DNA of 64,000 nt from Ohtaekwangia koreensis (GCF_900167975.1 NZ_FUZU01000002.1:69501-133500), one strand, 5' to 3'. Shown: positions 27,807 to 37,364, numbered from the stretch's first letter. Notes: a model not told the origin generated them from the letters alone. Numbers and translations: made by a program.

Positions 27807-28221
27807 AAAGTTCTTGTGAGTAATCGAGAGTAGAAGACACAGAGGCTTGTGTAAACGTTGTTGGCTTTACGATTTCGAAATCATCAAAGTAAATTCTGAA
27901 ACCGCAGCGAGCAGATTGCATTTCAACGGTACGGCTATAGTGAATCGTAAGCGTGTCATTTCTGACATCCGATTCAAAGATGACAATAGTAGAGTCATCC
28001 TTGATTGACAAAGGCACTCTGTATTGATAATCAGCAGGCTGATTTACCGGTTTCTCTTTGCCATGCAAGCCGTATACAGATCTGTAGTATTTTTCTGTGG
28101 AGAAGTATATAAATAGCGTTGGCTCGCTATCCAATTCGCACTCATCCACACATCCTGAATATGTAAAAAGACATGAAATAAAAATCACACTGAGGAGTCC
28201 TCTTGTTAATTTATACTTCAT
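27787..28221 (-). CDS. Small lipoprotein, probably DUF6452 family
   Basis: The 144-residue product has a lipoprotein signal (LLSVIFISCLFTYSGC) with Cys24 as the likely acylated residue, and a compact beta-rich domain with a conserved cysteine near residue 100 (SARCGFRIYFDDFEI). The DUF6452 assignment is from memory. Its neighbour downstream overlaps it and is the usual DUF6048 partner in Bacteroidota genomes, to my recollection. It starts 38 nt after sucB. A role at the outer membrane is inferred from the lipobox and from its partner. No enzymatic motif is seen. Confidence 0.58.
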   Translation of the reverse strand: MKYKLTRGLLSVIFISCLFTYSGCVDECELDSEPTLFIYFSTEKYYRSVYGLHGKEKPVNQPADYQYRVPLSIKDDSTIVIFESDVRNDTLTIHYSRTVEMQSARCGFRIYFDDFEIVKPTTFTQASVSSTLDYSQELYVNINE

Positions 28222-28259
28222 GTCTTTATAGAATGGTATATCTGTTAGTTTAAATTATA

Positions 28260-29804
28260 TTATACTCCCAGGATCAATCTTCCCGGATCTTCGAGTAACT
28301 CTTTCACACGTACGAGGAAGCTTACGGATTCTCTTCCATCCACGATACGGTGATCGTACGAAAGTGCCAGGTACATGATCGGACGAACAACAACTTCACC
28401 ATTCTTCACTACCGGGCGCTCAACGATGTTGTGCATACCTAATATAGCCGACTGCGGAGGATTGATGATTGGTGTTGAAAGCATCGAGCCAAATACACCT
28501 CCATTAGTAATAGAGAATGTACCACCAGTCATTTCTTCTATGGAAAGTTTACCATCACGTCCGCGTGTTGCCAACCGGATCACTTCGCTTTCAATTTGAT
28601 TGAATGAAAGTGACTCTGCATTGCGAATAACCGGAACAACTAAACCGCGAGGTGTTGATACTGCTATAGATATATCACAATAATCGTGATATATCACTTC
28701 ATCTTTATCGATCGAAGCGTTTACGGCTGGGAAATCTTTCAATGCAGTACATACTGCTTTTGTAAAGAACGACATGAAGCCGAGCCCTACACCGTATTTT
28801 TCTTTAAACTGATCTTTATACCTTGAGCGAAGCTCCATTACCGGCTTCATATCTACTTCGTTGAAGGTTGTGAGCATCGCTGTCTCATTCTTCACAGCCA
28901 CGAGACGTTTCGCTATAGTCTTACGCAGCGAAGTCATTTTCTCTCTGCGCTCACCACGACCGCCACCTGTAGCAATTACCGGAGGAGTTGATGATGTCTG
29001 TGGTTTCGATTCAGTTTTCGCTGGCGCTGATTGTGCCTTCTGAGCATCATCTTTTGTTATTCTTCCACCAACACCAGAACCTTGCACCTGGTTAGAAGCA
29101 ATCCCTTTTTCATCCAGGATTTTTGCAGCAGCAGGAGAAGGATGTCCGGCAGCATAGCTTTTATCAGCATCATTCGCTGAAGCCGTTGCCGCTGGTGCAG
29201 TTTCCTGTTTCGCAGGAGCTGATGCACCTTCTGCTATTTCTATTTTACAGATAAGTCCGCCAATCGGAAGTGTTTCTTTTTCTTTTGCTACGATGCGTAA
29301 TATACCAGACGCTTCGGCGGGTAGCTCGAACGTTGCTTTATCAGATTCAACTTCTGCAATCACCTCATCAAGGTTAACGAAGTCGCCATCTTTTTTCAAC
29401 CAAGTTGAAATTGTTACTTCGGTGATGGATTCACCTACAGCAGGAACTTTCATTTCCTTTACTCCACCCGTTGCTTTCGGTGCCGCTGGCGGAGCCGATG
29501 CAGCAGGTGCAGGTGTTGCTGCAGGCGCAGGAGTAGCAGCAGGTTTTGCAGCTGGAGCTGATACTTGTCCATTGGAGTCAATCTCTGCGATTACATCTCC
29601 GATAGGCACGGTATCACCTTGTTGTTTTACGATTTTTAGAACACCAGCACTTTGAGCAGTAAGCTCGAAAGTTGCTTTATCTGATTCAAGCTCTGCGATT
29701 ACTTCATCGAGTTGAACCGTGTCTCCATCTTTCTTTAACCAGTTTGCAATAGTCACTTCCGAAATTGATTCGCCTACTGCGGGTACTTTTATCTGTAATG
29801 CCAT
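28260..29804 (-). CDS. sucB: 2-oxoglutarate dehydrogenase E2, dihydrolipoyl succinyltransferase (two lipoyl domains)
   Basis: The 514-residue E2 has two lipoyl domains (about 1-75 and 115-190), each with the lipoylated Lys in ESDKATFEL. Ala/Pro-rich linkers separate them, then a peripheral subunit-binding domain (about 220-255, [14 protein letters not shown]) and the catalytic domain from about 280, with the active site [12 protein letters not shown]. Most SucB proteins carry one lipoyl domain, so the duplication is notable though seen in some Bacteroidota. It transfers succinyl groups to CoA in the TCA cycle. It lies 102 nt after sucA and 38 nt before the lipoprotein gene. Confidence 0.93.
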   Translation of the reverse strand: MALQIKVPAVGESISEVTIANWLKKDGDTVQLDEVIAELESDKATFELTAQSAGVLKIVKQQGDTVPIGDVIAEIDSNGQVSAPAAKPAATPAPAATPAPAASAPPAAPKATGGVKEMKVPAVGESITEVTISTWLKKDGDFVNLDEVIAEVESDKATFELPAEASGILRIVAKEKETLPIGGLICKIEIAEGASAPAKQETAPAATASANDADKSYAAGHPSPAAAKILDEKGIASNQVQGSGVGGRITKDDAQKAQSAPAKTESKPQTSSTPPVIATGGGRGERREKMTSLRKTIAKRLVAVKNETAMLTTFNEVDMKPVMELRSRYKDQFKEKYGVGLGFMSFFTKAVCTALKDFPAVNASIDKDEVIYHDYCDISIAVSTPRGLVVPVIRNAESLSFNQIESEVIRLATRGRDGKLSIEEMTGGTFSITNGGVFGSMLSTPIINPPQSAILGMHNIVERPVVKNGEVVVRPIMYLALSYDHRIVDGRESVSFLVRVKELLEDPGRLILGV

Positions 29805-29906
29805 TCGATTTTTAATGTTTTAGATTATAGGATTGATGATTTCAGATTTACATTTTTCAGATTGAGTAACAACCCTCATCTCAAAATCTCAACTCACTCT
29901 ATCTGT

Positions 29907-32651
29907 TTATACTTCAAAAGCTTTATTCACAAGTTTCTCCTGCTCTACTTTATGAACCTTCAGGTATCCGGTTGCCGGTGAAGCACTGGCTTTACGTGAT
30001 ACGAACTCAAGATTATATTTCGGCATCATGCGGGCAATGTATGATTGCGCGCCCATGTTCGCCGGCTCTTCCTGCGCCCACACAAGTTTAGCATCTTTAT
30101 ACTTCTTGAGCACGGCTTTCAGTTGTTTTTCCGGGAACGGGTGAAGTTGCTCTAACCGAACTATAGCAGTGTCTTTCGTCTTTCTCTTTTGTTGTACCTC
30201 TACAAGGTCATAATAAATTTTACCACTGCAGAGTATAACACGATTAACATCTTTCGCTGATACATTCGAATCGTCAAGTACCTCCGAGAAGGATCCGCTT
30301 GTAAAATCTTTGATCGGAGATATCACAGCAGGATGACGTAACAATGATTTAGGTGAGAACACAATACAAGGCTTACGGAACTGCCATGCAACTTGTCTTC
30401 TCAACAAATGGAAGAAGTTAGCAGGCGTTGTAGGATTGGAGATTACCATATTATACTCCGCTGCTAATTGTAAGAATCTTTCAGGGCGACAGCTTGAGTG
30501 CTCAGGGCCTTGTCCTTCATAACCGTGTGGCAATAACATCACCAGGCCGTTCATACGCTGCCATTTCGATTCAGCACTTGAAAGGAACTGATCTATAATT
30601 ACCTGCGCACCATTTACGAAATCACCAAATTGGGCTTCCCACAAAACCAACGCACTTGGCGATGACATCGCGTAGCCATACTCAAAACCAAGCACACCAA
30701 ACTCTGATAATAAAGAGTTATATATATGGAACTTAGCCTGGCTCTTATCAAGATTATCTAGTCCGCAATAAGGTTCATTTGTATTTGCATCAAAAAAGTA
30801 TGCATGGCGATGTGAGAATGTACCACGCTTCACATCCTGACCAGACATACGCACCGGAGTTTTCTCAAGCAGCATAGATCCGTATGCTAACAATTCTGCT
30901 TCAGCCCATCCCAATACTTTCTCTTCAAAGAAAGCGGTTGTCCTGTCCTTCAGTAATTTCTCAATTTGTTTCAGCGGCTTGAAACCTTCCGGTATAGTAG
31001 TAAGTGCTTTTCCTACTTTTTCAATAACGCTTTCTTTAATACCGGTGTCCGGTGACTTGTCAAAGTCTTCGGGTTTCGCCCAGTTCATTTGCTCCCACTC
31101 TTCTTCTATTTTTTGTGGTTTATAGGGAAGCGGCTTTTGTTTTACTTCGTTTAGTCTGTCCTGAAGTTGATTACGGAAGTTTTTATCCATCTCATCTGCC
31201 AGGGCTGCATCTACATCTGCACGTTCAATCAGTTTCTTAACGTAAATCTCACGTGGATTCTGATGCTTCGCGATAATGTTATACAGTTTCGGTTGCGTGA
31301 ATTTTGGTTCATCGCTTTCATTGTGTCCGTGTCTTCTATAGCAAAGCAGGTCAATGAATATATCTTTTCCGAATTTAATGCGATACTCAACGGCCAGTTT
31401 AGAGGCGAAGTTTACAGCTTCCGCATCATCACCATTTACGTGCAATACCGGAGCATCCACAATCTTCGCTATATCTGTGCAATATATACTGGTACGTGCA
31501 TCATCATAATCCGTAGTGAAACCAACCTGGTTGTTGATCACAAAGTGAATCGTTCCGCCGGTAGTATAACCAGGCAATCCAGACATTTGTACCACTTCGT
31601 ATACTATACCTTGTCCGGCAACGGCAGCGTCTCCGTGAATCAGAATCGCCATCCCTTTTGACAATTCTCCTTTATACTCATCATCGATCTGACCACGGGT
31701 ATATCCGAGTACCAACGGGTCAACCGCTTCAAGATGCGAAGGGTTTGGAGTAAGCTTTACATATACCTTCTTACCCGATGGTGTATTTATATGACTTGAA
31801 TATCCTAAGTGATATTTCACATCACCATCTCCCATCGTAAGGTTTTCAGGGCTCACGTTTCCTTCGAACTCGGTGAAGATCTGCTCGTATGTTTTGCCAA
31901 GTATATTTGCCAGTACATTCAAGCGGCCACGATGCGCCATACCAATCACAACTTCTTTCACATCAAGCTCGGCGGCAACATTTATAATCGTGTTCAATGC
32001 CGGGATTGTGTTCTCTCCACCTTCGAGTGAGAAGCGTTTTTGTCCAAGGAATTTTGTGTGAAGAAAATTCTCAAATACCACAGCTTCATTAAGCTTGTTC
32101 AGAATTCTTTTCTTTTCTTCCTGAGCAGGATTATAAGTGTAGTATTCTTTTTCAATCTTCTGATATAGCCATGCACGAATATCATCGTTACGAATGAAGT
32201 TATGTTCAAAGCCGATCGGCCCTAAATAAACTGAATTCAGTTTTTCAATAATCTTGCGCAGTGTAGAGCGTTGCATTCCGATCTCTGCTGCTACATCAAA
32301 TTCTATATCCAGATCGGCATCGGTCAGGCCGACACTTTTGTGATCGAGGTTCACATTGTGATTTCTTCTTTCACGAACCGGATTTGTTTTCGATTTCAAA
32401 TGCCCGAAGGAGCGATATTGAAAAATAAGATTACGCACCTGCGTTTCTTTTATCGAAAGAGAATCCGTTACAGCAGGTGCTGTTGCCGAAGAACCATTTC
32501 CCTTATCGCCATAGCGCACTTGTGAAAAGTCGTAACCTTCAAAAAACTTTTGCCAGGTTGGGTCTACGGACGCTGGATCATTTTTATAATTTTGATAGAG
32601 CTGGTCGAGATAACCAACGTCTGCATTGGAGATGTATGAATATTTGTCCAT
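29907..32651 (-). CDS. sucA: 2-oxoglutarate dehydrogenase E1 component
   Basis: This thiamine-diphosphate enzyme decarboxylates 2-oxoglutarate and passes the succinyl group to SucB. Starting at the ATG at 32651 (MDKYSYISNADVGYL) it has 914 residues, the usual size. It carries the E1 N-terminal E2-binding segment, VVIGMAHRGRLNVLANILG, YHLGYSSH, the ThDP motif GDAAVAGQGIVYE, CYRRHGHNESDEP and the late HGYEGQGPEHSSCRPERFLQ. An ATG 7 codons upstream is rejected because it would lie inside the TACATTTG promoter box. It is the first gene of a five-gene leftward operon. Confidence 0.95.
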   Translation of the reverse strand: MDKYSYISNADVGYLDQLYQNYKNDPASVDPTWQKFFEGYDFSQVRYGDKGNGSSATAPAVTDSLSIKETQVRNLIFQYRSFGHLKSKTNPVRERRNHNVNLDHKSVGLTDADLDIEFDVAAEIGMQRSTLRKIIEKLNSVYLGPIGFEHNFIRNDDIRAWLYQKIEKEYYTYNPAQEEKKRILNKLNEAVVFENFLHTKFLGQKRFSLEGGENTIPALNTIINVAAELDVKEVVIGMAHRGRLNVLANILGKTYEQIFTEFEGNVSPENLTMGDGDVKYHLGYSSHINTPSGKKVYVKLTPNPSHLEAVDPLVLGYTRGQIDDEYKGELSKGMAILIHGDAAVAGQGIVYEVVQMSGLPGYTTGGTIHFVINNQVGFTTDYDDARTSIYCTDIAKIVDAPVLHVNGDDAEAVNFASKLAVEYRIKFGKDIFIDLLCYRRHGHNESDEPKFTQPKLYNIIAKHQNPREIYVKKLIERADVDAALADEMDKNFRNQLQDRLNEVKQKPLPYKPQKIEEEWEQMNWAKPEDFDKSPDTGIKESVIEKVGKALTTIPEGFKPLKQIEKLLKDRTTAFFEEKVLGWAEAELLAYGSMLLEKTPVRMSGQDVKRGTFSHRHAYFFDANTNEPYCGLDNLDKSQAKFHIYNSLLSEFGVLGFEYGYAMSSPSALVLWEAQFGDFVNGAQVIIDQFLSSAESKWQRMNGLVMLLPHGYEGQGPEHSSCRPERFLQLAAEYNMVISNPTTPANFFHLLRRQVAWQFRKPCIVFSPKSLLRHPAVISPIKDFTSGSFSEVLDDSNVSAKDVNRVILCSGKIYYDLVEVQQKRKTKDTAIVRLEQLHPFPEKQLKAVLKKYKDAKLVWAQEEPANMGAQSYIARMMPKYNLEFVSRKASASPATGYLKVHKVEQEKLVNKAFEV

Positions 32652-32669
32652 GATTTTATAGAAAGTGAA

Positions 32670-32677
32670 CAAATGTA
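32670..32677 (-). promoter_or_regulatory. -7 promoter element of sucA
   Basis: Read leftward the sequence is TACATTTG, a perfect TAnnTTTG, 18 nt before the sucA ATG at 32651. A TTTT run 20 nt further upstream could stand in for the -33 TTTG. Confidence 0.65.
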
Positions 32678-32726
32678 GAGAAGCCGCTTATTATATAAAA
32701 ACCGTTAAATCGCATAAACGATTATT

Positions 32727-32734
32727 TACCTTTG
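32727..32734 (+). promoter_or_regulatory. Orphan TAnnTTTG box, rightward
   Basis: TACCTTTG matches the phylum -7 box on the plus strand, but only about 25 nt separate it from the hairpin at 32760, so any transcript would be very short. It may be chance. Confidence 0.25.
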
Positions 32735-32756
32735 CATTCGTTAACATATAGGTAAA

Positions 32757-32933
32757 ATAAAAAAGCACTTCACGGGAATGAAGTGCTTTTTAGTCCGCTC
32801 TGGATTAAAGCTATCAGGTGAGATGGGACTGTATCCTGTAAAGAATAAGCTTCGACTTAATGCATAGAAATGGGCTCTCTAGTTTCGCGCGGTTTATCGT
32901 CAAATTAAATGTTACGCCTTTTAATTGAGAGTC
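32757..32933 (-). ncRNA. Candidate structured small RNA (6S-RNA-like shape)
   Basis: A strong leftward terminator at 32791-32760 has no protein gene in front of it, which points to an RNA gene of about 175 nt. On the minus strand a TTGATT/TATGAT pair with a 16-nt spacer (32966-32961 and 32944-32939) could start it near 32932. Its two ends can pair: CUCU with AGAG (32931-32928 / 32801-32798) and AUUAAAAG with CUUUAAU (32925-32918 / 32810-32804, one bulge), which leaves a long irregular stem with a large interior loop, the general form and size of 6S RNA. An internal AAUUAAA/UUUAAUU hairpin competes. The promoter is not of the phylum type and I could not match a 6S consensus. It could also be a sucA leader. 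Confidence 0.33.
32760..32791 (-). terminator. Strong intrinsic terminator upstream of sucA
   Basis: AAAAAGCACTTCA (32760-32772) and TGAAGTGCTTTTT (32779-32791) form a perfect 13-bp stem with a 6-nt loop. On the minus strand it runs into TTTTTTATTTTACC. It follows no protein gene and most likely ends the candidate RNA on its right. Confidence 0.8.
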
Positions 32934-32984
32934 TTTATATCATACTTATGTGTAATAATAAATCAACGCGCCAAATTATCACAT

Positions 32985-32999
32985 TTTACGAGACATAAA
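32985..32999. promoter_or_regulatory. Candidate XRE operator upstream of the 33051 regulator
   Basis: TTTAC-GAGAC-ATAAA is an imperfect palindrome 51 nt before the regulator ATG. Nearly the same element occurs twice before the paralogous regulator at 52390, so autoregulation by these XRE proteins is plausible. This is inferred from shared sequence only. Confidence 0.4.
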
Positions 33000-33050
33000 T
33001 TCACATGAAAGCCGCGAGCGTGTATGTAATATTCACTCTAGTTTTACGCC

Positions 33051-33392
33051 ATGGCATTGCATATTGGACGGGAAATTGAAATTAGATACAAAGAATCAGG
33101 TCTTAAGCTTTCAGAATTTGCTAAAAGGCTGAACACAAGTTCACGTAATGTTTATGATATCTTCGAACGAAGTGAGATTAAAACTGATCAGCTTGAAAGG
33201 ATCAGTAAGATCTTAAATTTCAATTTCTTCTCCCTTTACCAGGCGTCAGGCGTTCAGGAAGCGCTTGTGCCGTATGTAACACGGAAAGAAAAAAATAATA
33301 CAATATCTATCATGGTAGAGCTCGATGGCCAGGAAAGCACCCTTAATCAGTGGTTTCATAAATTGACACTCATTAATAAAGCCATGAATTAG
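33051..33392 (+). CDS. XRE-family helix-turn-helix regulator (paralogue 1)
   Basis: The 113-residue protein has an HTH_XRE domain at about residues 7-62: the helices IRYKESGLKLSEFAKRLN and SSRNVYDIFERSEI, followed by TDQLERISKILNFNFFSLY. A short C-terminal part (65-113) has no named domain. It is clearly related to the regulator at 52390-52761, sharing the Leu-x-x-Phe-Ala turn, the Asn-Val-Tyr recognition helix and the closing FF. It is probably a single-gene transcription unit with a TTTACG-type palindrome upstream. Targets are unknown; autoregulation is inferred. Confidence 0.78.
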   Translation: MALHIGREIEIRYKESGLKLSEFAKRLNTSSRNVYDIFERSEIKTDQLERISKILNFNFFSLYQASGVQEALVPYVTRKEKNNTISIMVELDGQESTLNQWFHKLTLINKAMN

Positions 33393-33424
33393 TCCTTCTG
33401 ACTATATTAAGAATGCGGCTGCGA

Positions 33425-33454
33425 TTGCCAGGCCGAAAAATTCCCTTAACTTTG
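33425..33454 (+). promoter_or_regulatory. Promoter of the rpsP operon
   Basis: TTG (33425-33427) and TAACTTTG (33447-33454) are separated by 19 nt, matching the Bacteroidota -33/-7 arrangement. The rpsP ATG is 49 nt downstream. This is the best complete promoter in the window. Confidence 0.7.
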
Positions 33455-33503
33455 CGACCTTTAAAAATCGGACGAGTTCCACTATTTTAAAAACTAACAA
33501 GAA

Positions 33504-34037
33504 ATGGTTAAAATCAGATTGGCCCGCAGAGGCCGCAAGAAACTGGCAATGTTCGATGTAGTCGTTGCTGACGCCAGAGCTCCACGTGATGGACGCTTCA
33601 TTGAAAAAATCGGGACTTATAATCCCCTTACTAACCCTGCTACGATTGACTTGAAAGACGATCGTGCTTTTCATTGGGTTATGAATGGTGCACAACCTAG
33701 CGACACTGTTAAAGCCATGCTTTCTTACCGTGGTATCCTTATGAAAAAACACCTTCAAATCGGTGTTATCAAAGGTGCATTGACGCAAGAACAAGCAGAT
33801 GCTAAACTGGAAGAATGGCTGAAAGGCAAAGACGCTAAGATCGAAGCTAAACGTGATAAATTATCACAAGCTAAACAAGCTGATCTTAAAGCTCGCAGAG
33901 AAGCTGAAACAAAAATTAAAGAAGCTCGCGCTGAAGCTATTCGTAAGAAAGCTGAAGTTGCTTCTGCTGTTGCATCAGCCCCGGCTGAAGCTGCTCCTGC
34001 TGAAGGTGAAGCTCCTGCTGCTGAAGAGCAAGCTTAG
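33504..34037 (+). CDS. rpsP: 30S ribosomal protein S16 with long C-terminal tail
   Basis: Residues 1-85 are a standard S16 ([51 protein letters not shown]). From about residue 95 the protein continues with a charged helical stretch and ends in an Ala/Pro/Glu-rich tail, giving 177 residues against about 80-90 in E. coli. Long S16 tails are usual in Bacteroidota as far as I recall. S16 binds 16S rRNA early in small-subunit assembly. It heads the conserved rpsP-rimM-trmD-rplS cluster. Confidence 0.95.
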   Translation: MVKIRLARRGRKKLAMFDVVVADARAPRDGRFIEKIGTYNPLTNPATIDLKDDRAFHWVMNGAQPSDTVKAMLSYRGILMKKHLQIGVIKGALTQEQADAKLEEWLKGKDAKIEAKRDKLSQAKQADLKARREAETKIKEARAEAIRKKAEVASAVASAPAEAAPAEGEAPAAEEQA

Positions 34038-34112
34038 TCACTTTAGAAAATTGAAGAGTGTGCCGGTTCCGATCTCATCGGGACCGGCATATTTATTTTA
34101 CGATTACACGAA

Positions 34113-34628
34113 ATGAATATCGATTCCTGCTATAAAATCGGACTCGTTTTGAAACCACACGGACTGAAAGGAGAAGTAACGGTTTCCATCGATGCTGACT
34201 GTCCAAATGATTTTGCTACACTCGATGCTGTATTTCTTTCCAGCAATGAGCGACTCGTTCCTTACTTTATTCAACATGTATCCGTTCGAGGCTCCAAAGC
34301 ATTTGTAAAGTTTGAAGATGTAGATTCTCCGGAAGGAGCCGAAGAAATTTCCAAGCAAGCCATTTATCTTCCGAAGACTGCGCGGCCAAAATCGACCCGC
34401 GGAGAGTTTTATGATGATGAAATTACAGGCTTCGAAGTTATTGATGAAACAGCAGGCACTTTAGGAAATGTTACCGAAGTGATGCAGGCCGGTGCTAACC
34501 GTTTACTGGTATTGATGCAAGGCGAAAAAGAAGTTCTGATACCGGTTAACAGTCCTTTTATACTGAGCATTAACAAATCAAAAAAACGAATTAGTGTAGA
34601 TCTCCCGGAAGGATTTCTCGATATCTGA
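34113..34628 (+). CDS. rimM: 16S rRNA processing protein RimM
   Basis: The 171-residue protein has the RimM N-terminal barrel (CYKIGLVLKPHGLKGEVTV, AFVKFEDVDSPEGAEEI) and the PRC-type barrel in the C-terminal half (YDDEITGFEVIDET, EVLIPVNSPFILSIN). RimM binds S19 and helps mature the 3' domain of 16S rRNA. It lies 75 nt after rpsP and 33 nt before trmD, the usual order of this cluster. Confidence 0.94.
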   Translation: MNIDSCYKIGLVLKPHGLKGEVTVSIDADCPNDFATLDAVFLSSNERLVPYFIQHVSVRGSKAFVKFEDVDSPEGAEEISKQAIYLPKTARPKSTRGEFYDDEITGFEVIDETAGTLGNVTEVMQAGANRLLVLMQGEKEVLIPVNSPFILSINKSKKRISVDLPEGFLDI

Positions 34629-34661
34629 TATTCTGAAGTATATACATATAACTCTAGCAAT

Positions 34662-35336
34662 ATGCACATCGATATCATTACCACATTGCCAAAACTTATA
34701 GAGAGTCCATTCTCTGACTCTATATTAAAGCGTGCGCAGGCAAAGGGCATTGTTACCGTGAATGTTATTGACCTTCGCCAATATGCTACGAATAAACATC
34801 GTACAACTGATGACTATGCCTTTGGTGGTGGTGCCGGTATGGTAATGATGATTGAACCCATCGATAACTGTATAGCCGATCTCAAAGCGAAGCGCGAGTA
34901 TGACGATATTATATACATGAGTCCGGATGGGCAGCGTCTTACGCAATCTATAGCGAACGAACTGAGCCTGAAGAAAAATTTAATTCTGCTATGCGGTCAC
35001 TACAAAGGCGTTGATGAACGCGTACGCGAACACCTGGTGACGCGTGAGATCAGCATTGGCGATTATGTTCTTTCCGGTGGTGAGCTGGCTGCAGCCGTTG
35101 TTGCAGACGCTGTAGTGCGATTAATTCCGGGAGTGTTATCAGATGAGACTTCTGCATTAAGTGATTCCTTTCAGGACGACCTGATTGCACCGCCAGTGTA
35201 TACCCGTCCTGCTGAATACAAAGGATGGAAAGTCCCGGATGTTTTACTTTCGGGTCATGCAACAAAAATCGAAGAATGGAGGCATGAGCAATCTCTTGAA
35301 CGAACAAAGCAGAGAAGACCTGAGCTACTCGACTGA
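34662..35336 (+). CDS. trmD: tRNA (guanosine(37)-N1)-methyltransferase
   Basis: The 224-residue SPOUT enzyme methylates G37 of tRNAs with a G at position 36, guarding the reading frame. Visible motifs are [29 protein letters not shown], the knot region [17 protein letters not shown] and [14 protein letters not shown], and the C-terminal [13 protein letters not shown]. The length is typical. It is the third gene of the ribosomal cluster. Confidence 0.96.
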   Translation: MHIDIITTLPKLIESPFSDSILKRAQAKGIVTVNVIDLRQYATNKHRTTDDYAFGGGAGMVMMIEPIDNCIADLKAKREYDDIIYMSPDGQRLTQSIANELSLKKNLILLCGHYKGVDERVREHLVTREISIGDYVLSGGELAAAVVADAVVRLIPGVLSDETSALSDSFQDDLIAPPVYTRPAEYKGWKVPDVLLSGHATKIEEWRHEQSLERTKQRRPELLD

Positions 35337-35483
35337 GTATTTTTTCACAAATCGATTGAGCTTTTAAAAGTTTTTAAATCGGTAAATAACGCTGTCAAGG
35401 CATAAAAACCCGCAAAATTGTTCTCCTGAGAATTAATCGACTTAAATCTTTATGCTCCTCTCTGAATTTCTCAATTCTTTCCA

Positions 35484-35491
35484 TACATTTG
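35484..35491 (+). promoter_or_regulatory. -7 promoter element of rplS
   Basis: TACATTTG lies 27 nt before the rplS ATG at 35519. It would give rplS its own promoter inside the cluster, in the 182-nt gap after trmD. Confidence 0.6.
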
Positions 35492-35518
35492 CAGTCCAAT
35501 TTTCAAAACCATCGAGTT

Positions 35519-35875
35519 ATGGCAGTAGACTTAATTAAACTAGTTGAGCAAGAATTTGCGAAAGTCCGTGAAACGCTTCCCAGCTTCAATCCTGGTGATA
35601 CTATCAACGTTCACGTGAAAATAAAAGAAGGTAACAAAGAACGTGTACAGCAATTCCAGGGCACTGTAATTCAGCGCAGAGGAGCAGGTACAAACGGTGA
35701 AACCTTCACAGTGCGTAAAGTATCTAACGGTGTAGGTGTTGAGCGTATCTTCCCGATCGTGTCTCCTACTATCGATAAAATAGAAGTATTGAAGAGAGGT
35801 AAAGTTCGCAGAGCTAAACTTTACTACATGAAAGGCCGTCAAGGTAAGGCTGCCCGGATCAAAGAAAAACTTTAG
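35519..35875 (+). CDS. rplS: 50S ribosomal protein L19
   Basis: The 118-residue protein has the L19 signature: [60 protein letters not shown] and [25 protein letters not shown]. It sits at the interface of the two subunits. The ATG at 35519 ([13 protein letters not shown]) is chosen because it follows the promoter box and begins the family alignment; an upstream in-frame start at 35489 would lie in that box. A terminator follows. Confidence 0.96.
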   Translation: MAVDLIKLVEQEFAKVRETLPSFNPGDTINVHVKIKEGNKERVQQFQGTVIQRRGAGTNGETFTVRKVSNGVGVERIFPIVSPTIDKIEVLKRGKVRRAKLYYMKGRQGKAARIKEKL

Positions 35876-35899
35876 GCGTTTATCGCTTCAAAAACATAG

Positions 35900-35932
35900 A
35901 GCCATTCTGAGTAATTCGGAATGGCTTTTTTT
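35900..35932 (+). terminator. Terminator of rplS
   Basis: AGCCATTC (35900-35907) pairs with GAATGGCT (35919-35926) and is followed by a seven-T tract interrupted only once further on. It is 24 nt after the rplS stop. Confidence 0.85.
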
Positions 35933-36170
35933 GTTTGTAGTTACATGTCAACTATACGGCACCAAGGTCCACACGGTGCATCCAAAGTATATACTCCATT
36001 TTCAAAATGAATGCATATAACACCATCGTGTTAAGGGTACAGACAAGAGAAAATACGGGCTAAAATTCAAAGTGTTTGTTGTGACCTATTCTCAATTCAA
36101 AATCTAATACGATTGCAAGCCGGTTAAAACAGCGAAATTCAAGTGGGTTAGCATACAATTAAATAATTAA

Positions 36171-36178
36171 TAACTTTG
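36171..36178 (+). promoter_or_regulatory. -7 promoter element of fbaB
   Basis: TAACTTTG is a perfect TAnnTTTG, 45 nt before the aldolase ATG at 36224. No clear -33 TTTG was seen at 19-21 nt. Confidence 0.6.
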
Positions 36179-36223
36179 TCCCCGCTCATTAAAAACCGTA
36201 ACCAGACCAATAATTTAGAGATT

Positions 36224-37294
36224 ATGGCAAAAAACATTGTAGAGCTCTTGGGCAAAGACGCAGATTACCTGCTGAAGCACCAGAGTAAAACTATTTCAAA
36301 AGATCGCCTTCACCTTCCGAATCCGAGTTTTGTTGACAACATCTTCGTTCAATCAAACCGTACACCGCAGGTTTTAAGAAGCCTTCAGCAATTATTCGGA
36401 ACAGGCCGCCTGGCCAACACAGGGTTCCTGTCCATTCTTCCGATTGACCAAGGTATTGAACATAGCGCAGGTGCATCCTTTGCAAAGAATCCTGACTATT
36501 TTGATCCTGAAAATATCGTTAAGCTTGCCATCGAAGGCGGTTGCAACGCTGTGGCTACTACATATGGCGCTTTGGCCATGATGTCTAGAAAATATGCTCA
36601 CCGTATTCCATTCATCGTAAAGATTAATCATAACGAATTGCTCACTTACCCGAACAAGGCTGACGAAATCATGTTCGGTTCTGTAGAGGAAGCATGGAAC
36701 TTAGGTGCTGTTGCCGTTGGTGCAACTATATATTTCGGTTCTGACAATGCAACTCGCCAGATTCAGGAAGTTGCTGCTGCATTTGAAAAAGCGCATCAGC
36801 TTGGTATGGGTACTATCTTATGGTGCTATACACGTAACAACGCTTTCAAACAAGGTGGCATTGATTATCACGTATCGGCTGACTTAACAGGTCAGGCAAA
36901 CCACTTGGGAGTAACAATCCAGGCGGACATCATCAAGCAAAAACTTGCTGAGAACAATGGTGGCTTCAAGGCATTGAACACTGGTGGAAGCAGCTATGGA
37001 AAACTGGATGAAAAAATATATTCAGAATTGACTTCTGAACACCCTATCGATCTTTGCCGTTACCAGGTAGCGAACTGCTATATGGGCCGCGCAGGTCTGA
37101 TCAACTCCGGTGGAGAATCTAAAGGTACAAGCGACCTGGCAGATGCAGTACGCACAGCCGTTATCAATAAACGTGCTGGTGGTATGGGCTTGATCTCCGG
37201 AAGAAAAGCATTCCAACGTCCGTTGAAAGAAGGTATAGAAGTTCTGAATGTAATTCAGGATGTATACCTCGACAAGTCGATTGACGTAGCATAA
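36224..37294 (+). CDS. fbaB: Class I fructose-bisphosphate aldolase (FbaB/DhnA type)
   Basis: This 356-residue Schiff-base aldolase splits fructose-1,6-bisphosphate into two triose phosphates. DhnA-type motifs are [52 protein letters not shown] and [10 protein letters not shown]. The ATG at 36224 ([17 protein letters not shown]) gives the normal family start; a longer frame from 36176 would begin in the promoter box. It is flanked by a TAnnTTTG box and a strong hairpin, so it is monocistronic. Confidence 0.93.
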   Translation: MAKNIVELLGKDADYLLKHQSKTISKDRLHLPNPSFVDNIFVQSNRTPQVLRSLQQLFGTGRLANTGFLSILPIDQGIEHSAGASFAKNPDYFDPENIVKLAIEGGCNAVATTYGALAMMSRKYAHRIPFIVKINHNELLTYPNKADEIMFGSVEEAWNLGAVAVGATIYFGSDNATRQIQEVAAAFEKAHQLGMGTILWCYTRNNAFKQGGIDYHVSADLTGQANHLGVTIQADIIKQKLAENNGGFKALNTGGSSYGKLDEKIYSELTSEHPIDLCRYQVANCYMGRAGLINSGGESKGTSDLADAVRTAVINKRAGGMGLISGRKAFQRPLKEGIEVLNVIQDVYLDKSIDVA

Positions 37295-37308
37295 TTGATT
37301 TCCCAAAC

Positions 37309-37347
37309 AAGCCGATGTATCTTTCCGATACATCGGCTTTATTTTTT
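37309..37347 (+). terminator. Terminator of fbaB
   Basis: AAGCCGATGTATC (37309-37321) and GATACATCGGCTT (37327-37339) form a perfect 13-bp stem with a 5-nt loop, followed by TATTTTTT. accD begins 18 nt after it. Confidence 0.9.
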
Positions 37348-37364
37348 ACTAAAATTTTTAACAC

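Larger units (their letters stand above)
35876..36223. other. Intergenic region between rplS and fbaB (348 nt)
   Basis: It holds the rplS terminator (35900-35932) and the fbaB promoter box (36171-36178), listed separately. The 240 nt between them contain no open frame or hairpin that I can support. Confidence 0.6.

Noticed and set aside
29293-29655. Rightward Ala/Gly-rich open frame of about 120 codons opposite sucB
   Set aside because: It mirrors the Ala/Pro-rich linkers and lipoyl domains of sucB on the other strand; its composition is low-complexity and it has no promoter or family similarity.
36000-36170. Possible small gene or riboswitch before fbaB
   Set aside because: No open frame, no stable hairpin and no known riboswitch core was seen.
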